Below, one piece after another: positions 1 through 5,912 of a stretch of DNA of 15,589 bases. Each line of letters begins with the position of its first letter. Position 1 is the stretch's first letter. Made by a program: the position numbers and the translations under genes. Origin of the DNA: G039029935 sp039029935. GTDB taxonomy: Bacteria; Chloroflexota; Anaerolineae; Caldilineales; Caldilineaceae. The notes beneath the pieces were generated by a model. It saw only the letters and a list, made by a program, of their open reading frames with translations, had not been told where the DNA came from and made no database searches. The DNA lies in contig JBCCFC010000152.1 of NCBI GenBank assembly GCA_039029935.1, positions 1 to 15,589 of the forward strand. The letters are read 5' to 3'.

Positions 1-252
1 CCGCTCTTGGATAGGCTTCACCTGTCGGCTCCACGCTTTGTGGTAAGCTGCCCCCGGCACTCACCACCAAAATTTTTACAAATCTTACAAGAGGCGCGAG
101 ATGAAATTGAACAGGCAGGTCGTATCCCGCACGATGAATTCTGGGCGCAACTTGACGCTGAGTATCAAGATGATGAAGATGAGATAACAACGCCATCCTT
201 AAAGATGGATAATTTGCCTGAGCCTCTATTACCAGTTATGGGGGCTGATTAA
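1..252 (+). pseudogene. partial or degenerate antitoxin-like ORF
   Basis: The frame is open from the window edge to a TAA at 250-252 (83 codons). The only possible starts inside are weak (TTG at 7, GTG at 40), and neither has a clear ribosome binding site. The first 25 or so residues are Pro/Ser/Cys-rich and look non-native. From about residue 26 the protein becomes helical and acidic (motifs LQEARDEIEQ, IPHDEFW, LDAEYQDDEDE), which resembles the C-terminal half of short Phd/VapB-like antitoxins. No toxin gene follows; the next gene starts 43 nt later. I read it as either the tail of a gene cut by the window or a decayed antitoxin. The family assignment is an impression from residue pattern only. 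Confidence 0.3.
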
Positions 253-295
253 GACAGATACAATATCCTTTTGCTGACAGAGCAAATCCACAACC

Positions 296-2644
296 ATGAA
301 TAATCAACAAAATCAACCAATCAATGTGGGCAATATCGACCGAAGTATCGGGGTGATTGCGGGCAACAACAATACACAAAATATATACGTTGGTACTTCC
401 CCTCATACCATCGACTCTACGCGCCTAGAGGACGCCCATACTCTACTCGGCCAAATGCCACTCGATGACATCCCACCCGTACAGTCAATGCCCACGCCAT
501 CACGCATCGCCTATCGCTCCAACCCACACTTTGTCGGGCGCACAGAGGAACTGCGTACACTTGCCGCGCATCTCAAAGGTGGTGGCAGCACTGCTATTGG
601 GCAGATTGCGGCGACAACAGGATTGGGTGGGATTGGCAAAACACAACTGGCCGCTGCCTTTGCCCACCGCTATGGTCACTACTTTGCGGGTGGCGTCTAC
701 TGGCTCAACATGGCCGACCCTGCCTCGGTCAACGCTGAGGTGGCGTTGTGCGGACAGCAGATGGCCGCGCTTGACCCCGCATGGATGAGCCGCCCCACTG
801 GAATGGACTTTGCCTCGCAGGAGTTGAATGTCCAAGTGCAATATACTCTAAGTGCATGGCAGAGTCCCTTGCCCCATCTGCTCATCTTTGACAACTGCGA
901 AGAGCCAGAGGTGCTGAACCGTTGGCATCCACCGACTGGCGGCTGTCGTGTGTTGGTGACAAGCCGTCGCCATGAATGGGATGCCGCGTTTGGGGTGCAG
1001 ACGGTGGCGTTGAAGACTTTGCCCCGTGCGGAGAGTATTGCACTGTTGTTGAAGTTTCGGCCTGATTTGGCAGGTGGGTTTGATGGTTCAAACCCTTACG
1101 AGCCGGGTGGACCGCTTGATGCTATCGCTGATGCCCTTGGTGATCTGCCACTTGCCATCCACATGGCGGGGAGCTACCTGCGCCGTTACAAGCACATGCC
1201 GCTGGTCGACTATCTGCGCGAGTTGACCACTGTGCCACTGGACCACCCATCCATGCAGACAGGCGAGTATACACCAACCGAACATGACCTGCACATTGCG
1301 CGCACCTTTGCCGTGAGTAGCGACAAACTGGACCCAACGGATGAGGTTGATGCTGTGGCGCGGGCGGTGTTGGCGCGGGTGGCCTGTTTTGCGCCGGGTG
1401 AGCCGATACCGAGGGATTTGTTGGCGGGGACCATAGATGCCACTGCGTCCTATGTGGAGGATGCAGAACCACTTACTGGCCCCGGTATATTCTCGACACT
1501 TGCGTCATTCTTTAGCCGTAAACAGAAATTGCCTACAGGATCACCACCTGAATTACCAGATGCCCCGCCTGAACGCTTATTGGATGATGCAATTCAACGA
1601 TTGCTTGAATTAGGGCTGGTAGAGCAAAATGCAGAGGGCGCATTGACAATCCATAGATTGGTCTTACATTTTGTGCAGATGTTGGCGCTAGACGATGTTG
1701 CACAAAACGAAGTGGAACAATTCGTTGACAATGAGGCGGCACGAATCAACAATGCGGGTATTCCGGGACCACTGCTCGTATGGCAACCTCATCTGCGATA
1801 TGTTACCGACTATGCTAAAGAGCGACAAGATGAACGGGCTGCCCGGTTGTGCAACAATCTTGGTTATCATCTCAAGATGACTGGCGATTACGAGGCGGCG
1901 CGCCCCTACTACGAGCAGGCTTTGGCTATCCGCCTTGAGGTGCTGGGCGACAACCATCCCCATACCGCACGAAGCCTCAACAATCTTGGCACACTTCTGG
2001 ATTCAATGGGAGACTTCGAGGCGGCGCACCTCTACTACGAGCAGGCTTTGGCTATCCGCCTTGAGGTGCTGGGCGACAACCATCCCGATACCGCACTCAG
2101 CCTCAACAATCTTGGTGGTATCTTACAATTATTGAAAGAGCATGGAAAAGCACAGTCCCATTATGAGCGAGCATTATCCATCTGGCAAGAAGTATTCGGC
2201 GAAAAACACCCAGACACGGCAACAAGCCTGACAACCTTGGGATTCTTGTTTTATGAGACAAAGAGATATGAGCAAGCTCTACCCTATTTTGAAAAAGCAG
2301 TAGATATATTTTGTGCCATATTTGGGGAGAACCATCCGAGTACAGCAACAAGTTTTAACAATCTGGGTGCTGTATTGGAAGCGATGGGTGACTATGAGGC
2401 TGGACTCAAATATTATAAAAAGGCATTGTCGATATGGAAAGAAGTATTAGGTGACAACCATCCCAATACAGCCACAGGGCTTAACAATATCGGGGTGTTT
2501 TTGTATGAAAGAGAACAGTATAATGAGGCACTGCCTTACTTGCAAGAGGCATTGACAATTAAGCAAGGAGTGCTAGGTGCTGAACACCCTAGTACTCAAC
2601 GGACACAAGAATGGTTGTGCAAAGTCCAGAACGAGATGCGCTAG
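296..2644 (+). CDS. STAND/NLR-type NB-ARC ATPase with C-terminal TPRs
   Basis: A 782-residue signal-transduction ATPase of the NB-ARC/NACHT-like class. Residues 8-33 hold a short Gly/Asn-rich stretch (INVGNID, GNNNTQNIYVG) followed by a linker. The nucleotide-binding core has a Walker A motif GLGGIGKT at 109-116, a Walker B-like LLIFDN at 195-200, an RNBS-like VLVTSRR at 219-225 and a GLPL-like LGDLPLA at 281-287. A winged-helix-like linker follows to about 510. Six consecutive 42-residue TPRs (about 517-768) share the pattern NNLG...A..YYE.AL.I...VLG..HP.T, the kinesin-light-chain/TPR_12 type. There is no obvious effector domain such as a nuclease, TIR or CHAT. In this class the TPRs usually sense a ligand and the ATPase oligomerises. 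The ATG at 296 begins right at the conserved-looking motif, though the Shine-Dalgarno (ACAGAG) is poor. Repeats 3-6 look AT-richer than the first half, suggesting a mosaic gene. A role in defence is inferred. Confidence 0.88.
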   Translation: MNNQQNQPINVGNIDRSIGVIAGNNNTQNIYVGTSPHTIDSTRLEDAHTLLGQMPLDDIPPVQSMPTPSRIAYRSNPHFVGRTEELRTLAAHLKGGGSTAIGQIAATTGLGGIGKTQLAAAFAHRYGHYFAGGVYWLNMADPASVNAEVALCGQQMAALDPAWMSRPTGMDFASQELNVQVQYTLSAWQSPLPHLLIFDNCEEPEVLNRWHPPTGGCRVLVTSRRHEWDAAFGVQTVALKTLPRAESIALLLKFRPDLAGGFDGSNPYEPGGPLDAIADALGDLPLAIHMAGSYLRRYKHMPLVDYLRELTTVPLDHPSMQTGEYTPTEHDLHIARTFAVSSDKLDPTDEVDAVARAVLARVACFAPGEPIPRDLLAGTIDATASYVEDAEPLTGPGIFSTLASFFSRKQKLPTGSPPELPDAPPERLLDDAIQRLLELGLVEQNAEGALTIHRLVLHFVQMLALDDVAQNEVEQFVDNEAARINNAGIPGPLLVWQPHLRYVTDYAKERQDERAARLCNNLGYHLKMTGDYEAARPYYEQALAIRLEVLGDNHPHTARSLNNLGTLLDSMGDFEAAHLYYEQALAIRLEVLGDNHPDTALSLNNLGGILQLLKEHGKAQSHYERALSIWQEVFGEKHPDTATSLTTLGFLFYETKRYEQALPYFEKAVDIFCAIFGENHPSTATSFNNLGAVLEAMGDYEAGLKYYKKALSIWKEVLGDNHPNTATGLNNIGVFLYEREQYNEALPYLQEALTIKQGVLGAEHPSTQRTQEWLCKVQNEMR
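1891..2114 (+). repeat. near-identical tandem TPR-encoding units (126-bp period)
   Basis: The segment from 1891 and the segment from 2017 are offset by exactly 126 bp (42 codons). They differ at only about five positions over roughly 100 bp, for example CGCCCC/CACCTC and CCCC/CCCG. The other four TPR units of the same gene have the same length but diverge strongly in DNA. This indicates a recent in-frame duplication or gene conversion between TPRs 1 and 2. Confidence 0.85.
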
Positions 2645-2737
2645 AATAATGATAGAGATAGAACAACAGCAAGCGTGGGTGAACGTGGGGGAGATGATTT
2701 AGGCGACGAGTTGTAAGAGTGGTATACATACGGACCG

Positions 2738-2777
2738 ATAAGTTCGCCCAATATTCTGGTCAATGATAGAATGGAGT
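2738..2777 (+). repeat. dispersed intergenic repeat, copy 1
   Basis: The 40-bp block beginning ATAAGTTCGCCCAATAT and ending CAATGATAGAAT recurs at 5724-5762. The two share 16 of 17 bases in the first half, and CAATG(A/G)TAGAAT in the second, with a 6- versus 7-base spacer of different sequence. Both copies lie in gaps upstream of plus-strand genes. Confidence 0.65.
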
Positions 2778-2794
2778 CATATTACCCTAGTTGA

Positions 2795-2824
2795 TTGAGT
2801 TAGAAACAAATTTTGTTGTATATG
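2795..2824 (+). promoter_or_regulatory. candidate promoter and operator of the mazF module
   Basis: A -35-like TTGAGT (2795-2800) and a -10-like TATATG (2819-2824) are separated by 18 bp. The spacer contains a palindrome with arms AACAAA and TTTGTT around one base (2805-2817), placed where an autorepressing antitoxin could bind. The boxes are only moderate matches to consensus. Confidence 0.35.
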
Positions 2825-2878
2825 AGATTGAAGGGCGTGATTGCCAAGCATGCGGCAATAGAGTAGAGGGAGGTCAGG

Positions 2879-3187
2879 ATGACAACAATCACAATTGATT
2901 TGCCGGAGCCTTTGGTGGATGAGCTTCATGAACGGAATGTGTCAAAGGAGAGACTCAATGCTGTTGTACAAATATTGCTTGAACACTGGCTCTCCACACA
3001 ACTGTTTAGCCTGTTTGACGATTATTTTGCCGATACTAACTCGACACAACTTGCCCAAACTGATGAACAAGCGCAGTTGGTCTTGATGGAGCGGGCTGCA
3101 ACCGATTCGCTTTTTTTGGCTGATGTACAAGAGGTCATGACAGACTTTGCTTATGCCGACGCTGAATGGTGGGAGTTAGAAAAATGA
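2879..3187 (+). CDS. antitoxin of a MazF/PemK-type module
   Basis: A 102-residue acidic protein with an N-terminal TITIDLPEPLVDEL, a beta-strand/helix opening like that of ribbon-helix-helix or MazE-like DNA-binding antitoxins. A second helix (ERLNAVVQILLEHWL) and a long acidic C-terminal half follow, ending in WWELEK, which would wrap and neutralise the toxin. A strong ribosome binding site (GAGGGAGG, 2866-2873) lies 5 nt before the ATG. The stop overlaps the toxin start as ATGA (3184-3187), so the two are translationally coupled in the usual antitoxin-first order. Antitoxin status rests mainly on this arrangement; the exact DNA-binding fold is uncertain. It probably represses its own promoter. 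Confidence 0.75.
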   Translation: MTTITIDLPEPLVDELHERNVSKERLNAVVQILLEHWLSTQLFSLFDDYFADTNSTQLAQTDEQAQLVLMERAATDSLFLADVQEVMTDFAYADAEWWELEK

Positions 3188-3531
3188 CTTATCAATGGCA
3201 TATTTTCATCGCGTCATTGGACCCAATAGAAGGATCAGAGCAAGGGGGACGTCGTCCTGTGCTTGTCGTCAGCCGAGAACGTATTAACCAGCTAATTCCT
3301 GTTGTCAACGTTATCCCAATTACATCGCGAAAGTCATCTGCAAGAACAATCTATCCGAATGAGGTTTTGCTACCTTCTGATAAAAGTGGCCTTAAGGTTG
3401 ATTCTATTGCGTTATGCTACCAAGTTCGTACTTTAGACAAAAGCCGATTGAAAAACAGCATTGGCGAATTAAAGGATCATAGTCTTCGTCGAAAAATTAT
3501 CAAGGCTCTTCAATTTCAGCTAGAAATATAA
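3184..3531 (+). CDS. MazF/PemK-family endoribonuclease toxin
   Basis: A 115-residue protein with the MazF/PemK pattern: an N-terminal beta-strand, LDPIEGSEQGG, RRPVLVVS, then VVNVIPITSR and a C-terminal YQVRTLDKSRL. Members of the family are sequence-specific mRNA endoribonucleases that halt translation when the labile antitoxin is lost. Candidate catalytic residues are Arg24 (in GGRRPV) and Thr47 (in PITSR). The ATG at 3184 is chosen over an in-frame ATG at 3166 because it gives an ATGA overlap with the antitoxin, has GGGAG 9 nt upstream, and begins directly at the first beta-strand. The length is normal for the family and the gene looks intact. Confidence 0.9.
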   Translation: MTYQWHIFIASLDPIEGSEQGGRRPVLVVSRERINQLIPVVNVIPITSRKSSARTIYPNEVLLPSDKSGLKVDSIALCYQVRTLDKSRLKNSIGELKDHSLRRKIIKALQFQLEI

Positions 3532-3770
3532 CAGAGTGACGAACATCAAATTTTTATATAACAATCATATTGTATGCTAGACTCATTGTCGATACAATTC
3601 CCATCAACCCAAAAACGACCGCAACGCCTCATTCTTCACCTATCGATTAAAAATAGCATCAACAGGAATTGTAAAGCCATCAAGCACAAGGATGTTTGAT
3701 ATCCACATTTCAACAGGGCTTCCAGCCTGTTTCCTGTGATAGATGCCGATTTACAATCGGTGGCTATATC
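3532..3770. other. convergent intergenic gap with hairpins and a possible coding remnant
   Basis: A 239-bp gap between convergent genes. Near its right end lie two inverted repeats (3713-3730 and 3746-3760). An 8-bp inverted pair, ACAATTCC and GGAATTGT, flanks the middle. On the minus strand, 3708 to 3604 reads as 34 sense-like codons interrupted by one TAG (motifs LVLDGFTIPVDAIFNR and VKNEALRSFLG), possibly the trace of a lost gene. I do not recognise it. Confidence 0.4.
3713..3760. terminator. pair of hairpins between convergent genes
   Basis: The first is ACAGG...CCTGT (3713-3730). The second is a perfect 6-bp stem, CCGATT-TAC-AATCGG (3746-3760). They lie just past the stop of the minus-strand ATPase gene and downstream of mazF. 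Neither is followed by a T tract, so factor-independent termination is unproven. They could equally be REP-like repeats. Confidence 0.35.
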
Positions 3771-5609
3771 TCACCCATCGACATCCCGCCACCGCTCAAT
3801 CACCTCAAAATGGCGCAATATCTTCGTCAATCCATCCTGATCCGTAAAGAGCATCCCCTTCTCCTGCATAAACGTCCGCGCAGGTCCAGTAAATCCACCA
3901 CGCGCATGAAACCAGCAGACAACCTCTTCATGTCCTTTATCATCGGCCAAATGCTGGGCGGCTTCCCAGAAATGTACGACTGCTGGCTTGCTTACGGGGT
4001 CTTGCCAGTTCTTCACCTCTACAATCCAAGGTGCGGCGTTTTCGTCTGAGGGGATTGCGTAGAGATCAACTTGGAACGATTTGGGTGCGCCTTCGGGTTT
4101 GACAGTGGTGTCATAGAGGCGGAAGATACGGGGTAAGCGCAGGTCGCCGGGGCGGTTGAAATGGTCTGCACCATCAATCAATTGGTCTTTGAAGTGATGC
4201 GCCATCAGCTTTTTGATAAATGCCTCTGCCACGTGACCTACCCAATAGTTGAGTTCCCCTTGCATTTTACCCAACATCTCTTGCAACGCAGCGATTGTCT
4301 CCTCAGCCAGGGTTGCGTCCATCTTCGCAATCGCCTCTTTGCGTCTGACCCGTTCAATCTCCCAGCCATACTTGATCCGCAGCATCCATGCCAAGATCGA
4401 ATCCGATACACCGCGATAGGACTGATCATCCACTTCGATCACCAGATCGCACCAAATCAACTGTTGGAGAAGATCGTTGGTTTCTTCGACAGACATCGGC
4501 AATTGCAAGTCCTCCACCACCTGCCCGACATGCGCACCATCCTCACCCGCTTGGATCAGATAGACGATCATCTTACGCGCATGAGGCAGCTTCAAGAGTT
4601 TCATATGCTTGCCAAAATGATACATCCAGAATTGATGGATTTGCCCTTCTATATTCTCCACCTCAAAGGTTAACGTTTTGCGTACACCTTGTTCGCTTGT
4701 GAGATCTCGTCCTGGATAGAAGCTATTAAAGAGACACCGGATGTAATAGGGATGTCCGTCAACCAAACGGCTGATGAGATAGGCTAAATCAAGTGTCATC
4801 GACACTTTAAAGCGTTCGGACAATTTGAATGCCAGTTCCGCTGCACCAGCAATGGGAAGCCGTTTGATATGTCGCAGCATGACACGCCCCAACATCGCCC
4901 CTGTTAATGCCTCTTTGGTCAACGCCGTAACCTGTGAACCCGCAACCAACATCGGTGCTTTTGAAGACTCTGCTGCCGTTGAGTAGGCATCGGTATAGTT
5001 TGCGCAATGGCGAGTACAGGCTTCATCATAATAGAGAACTTGGTTGAGCCGCTGGAATTCGTCAAACATCACGACGACATTCAATCCCCTTTCAACCGCA
5101 AAGTTACGCGGTAAGTCCTGTAGCACCCTGTTAATCTTTATGATATCACTCACTCGATTGTCATTTTCCCACCAGTCAATCCATGCCATAACCACAGGCT
5201 CATTTTGCTCTTCAGCGATGGTATACATGTGTTCAAACGACATTCTTTGTGAAAAGGCCAAGAGTGGGTTTTGTGTATGATAAGCCAAAAACTGCTGCAA
5301 AAATGAATGGAGATAAAGTTCAGCCAGTTCTTTTATCCAGATTTGGCGAATCCCCTCATGGATTTCAAAGTAAAACGGCATCACATCGATACGTTCCCAA
5401 AAGAGGCGATTGTAGAAACGCTCCATGATGGCCGTCTTGCCATAACGCCGATGGGAAACCAGTCCTTGGCTATACCCAAAATTCTGTGCAACGGACTCGG
5501 CCCAAGTCATCAGCCAATCCAGTTCATCCTCGCGATCTGTAAAGATGCCCAGCCCTACCCGTTCTGGAATCGGGTCGGGTCGTTCTGGGTCTTGACGATA
5601 CTCTGACAT
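3771..5609 (-). CDS. AAA-type ATPase fused to a PD-(D/E)XK-like nuclease domain
   Basis: A 612-residue protein of the archaeal-type ATPase class (ATPase_2/COG1672-like). It has FTDREDELDWL at 23-33, a P-loop SHRRYGKT at 52-59, Walker B VVVMFDE (178-184) and a sensor-like MLVAGSQ segment. Winged-helix-like regions follow (KMIVYLIQAGEDG and DLVIEVDDQSY). The last 130 or so residues look like a restriction-endonuclease fold: a helix with Glu (HVAEAFIKKLM), then QVDLYAI (Asp515) and VEVKNW (Glu531-x-Lys533). The first P-loop glycine is replaced by Ser52. The start at 5609 (ATGTCAGAG) is preferred over an in-frame ATG at 5678 because GGAG lies 8 nt upstream and the longer start falls inside the -10 box. 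It is a single gene convergent with mazF. Its role is unknown; genome defence or mobile-element biology would fit a nucleotide-gated nuclease. Confidence 0.8.
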   Translation of the reverse strand: MSEYRQDPERPDPIPERVGLGIFTDREDELDWLMTWAESVAQNFGYSQGLVSHRRYGKTAIMERFYNRLFWERIDVMPFYFEIHEGIRQIWIKELAELYLHSFLQQFLAYHTQNPLLAFSQRMSFEHMYTIAEEQNEPVVMAWIDWWENDNRVSDIIKINRVLQDLPRNFAVERGLNVVVMFDEFQRLNQVLYYDEACTRHCANYTDAYSTAAESSKAPMLVAGSQVTALTKEALTGAMLGRVMLRHIKRLPIAGAAELAFKLSERFKVSMTLDLAYLISRLVDGHPYYIRCLFNSFYPGRDLTSEQGVRKTLTFEVENIEGQIHQFWMYHFGKHMKLLKLPHARKMIVYLIQAGEDGAHVGQVVEDLQLPMSVEETNDLLQQLIWCDLVIEVDDQSYRGVSDSILAWMLRIKYGWEIERVRRKEAIAKMDATLAEETIAALQEMLGKMQGELNYWVGHVAEAFIKKLMAHHFKDQLIDGADHFNRPGDLRLPRIFRLYDTTVKPEGAPKSFQVDLYAIPSDENAAPWIVEVKNWQDPVSKPAVVHFWEAAQHLADDKGHEEVVCWFHARGGFTGPARTFMQEKGMLFTDQDGLTKILRHFEVIERWRDVDG

Positions 5610-5623
5610 TCGTTTCACTCCTT

Positions 5624-5660
5624 TTGCAAAAGTTGCAAGGGGCAGGTTGCAGATTGCAAC
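5624..5660 (-). repeat. degenerate heptamer repeat in the ATPase leader
   Basis: On the minus strand the leader reads as units tgcaatc, tgcaacc, tgcccct, tgcaact and then TTTGCAA. On the plus strand, TTGCA occurs four times (5624, 5633, 5647, 5654). It lies between the -10 box and the ribosome binding site, so it would be transcribed. It resembles short heptanucleotide tandem repeats known from cyanobacteria and relatives. Confidence 0.5.
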
Positions 5661-5676
5661 GTTTACCCTTCCATTC

Positions 5677-5685
5677 ATTATATCA
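5677..5685 (-). promoter_or_regulatory. extended -10 promoter of the ATPase-nuclease gene
   Basis: The minus strand reads TGATATAAT, a consensus -10 (TATAAT, 5677-5682) with the extended TGn element. No good -35 is present, as is usual for extended -10 promoters. Transcription would begin near 5670, which excludes the upstream ATG at 5678 as the start codon. Confidence 0.6.
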
Positions 5686-5723
5686 CATCAGCCTGATAAT
5701 TTTATTCTGACGCAAGCAAGCCA

Positions 5724-5762
5724 ATAAGTTCGCCTAATATGAAGACTCAATGGTAGAATAGG
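5724..5762 (+). repeat. dispersed intergenic repeat, copy 2
   Basis: Second copy of the block at 2738-2777, beginning ATAAGTTCGCCTAATAT and ending CAATGGTAGAAT. It lies about 150 bp upstream of the UPF0182 gene. Its conservation across two unrelated gaps suggests a mobile or regulatory element rather than chance. Confidence 0.65.
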
Positions 5763-5912
5763 GCAAGTTTATCTAAATATGAAATAGCTGACAATGGATT
5801 GAGCGAGGGGCGCATCAATTAGCAACGGGCAGGGATGCCCATGCCACAGAAATCCGTTCCAAGCCCAAATCCGTTGTAGTATCACATAATCACAATTATC
5901 GAGGAACAACGA

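Larger units (their letters stand above)
2645..2878. other. intergenic region before the mazF module
   Basis: This 234-bp gap holds a copy of a dispersed repeat (2738-2777), a candidate promoter with a small palindrome (2795-2824) and a weak inverted repeat TTGCC...GGCAA (2841-2858) just ahead of the antitoxin ribosome binding site. A 17-codon ORF starts at 2650 but has no recognisable content and is not called. Confidence 0.5.
5610..5912. other. divergent intergenic region
   Basis: This 303-bp gap between divergent genes holds the ATPase leader with TTGCA heptamers (5624-5660), its extended -10 promoter (5677-5685) and copy 2 of the dispersed repeat (5724-5762). It also holds a small hairpin GGGCA...TGCCC (about 5827-5840) and a 9-bp direct repeat AAATCCGTT (5850-5858 and 5867-5875) ahead of the UPF0182 gene. 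A CATAAT at 5885-5890 could be a -10 box for that gene, but no convincing -35 was found. Confidence 0.5.

Noticed and set aside
1891..2600. CRISPR-like regular repeats with a 126-bp period
   Set aside because: The period equals 42 codons and matches TPR units in frame.
5610..5678. Longer N-terminus for the ATPase from the ATG at 5678
   Set aside because: The codon lies within the predicted -10 box, so it would not be transcribed; GGAG precedes the ATG at 5609.
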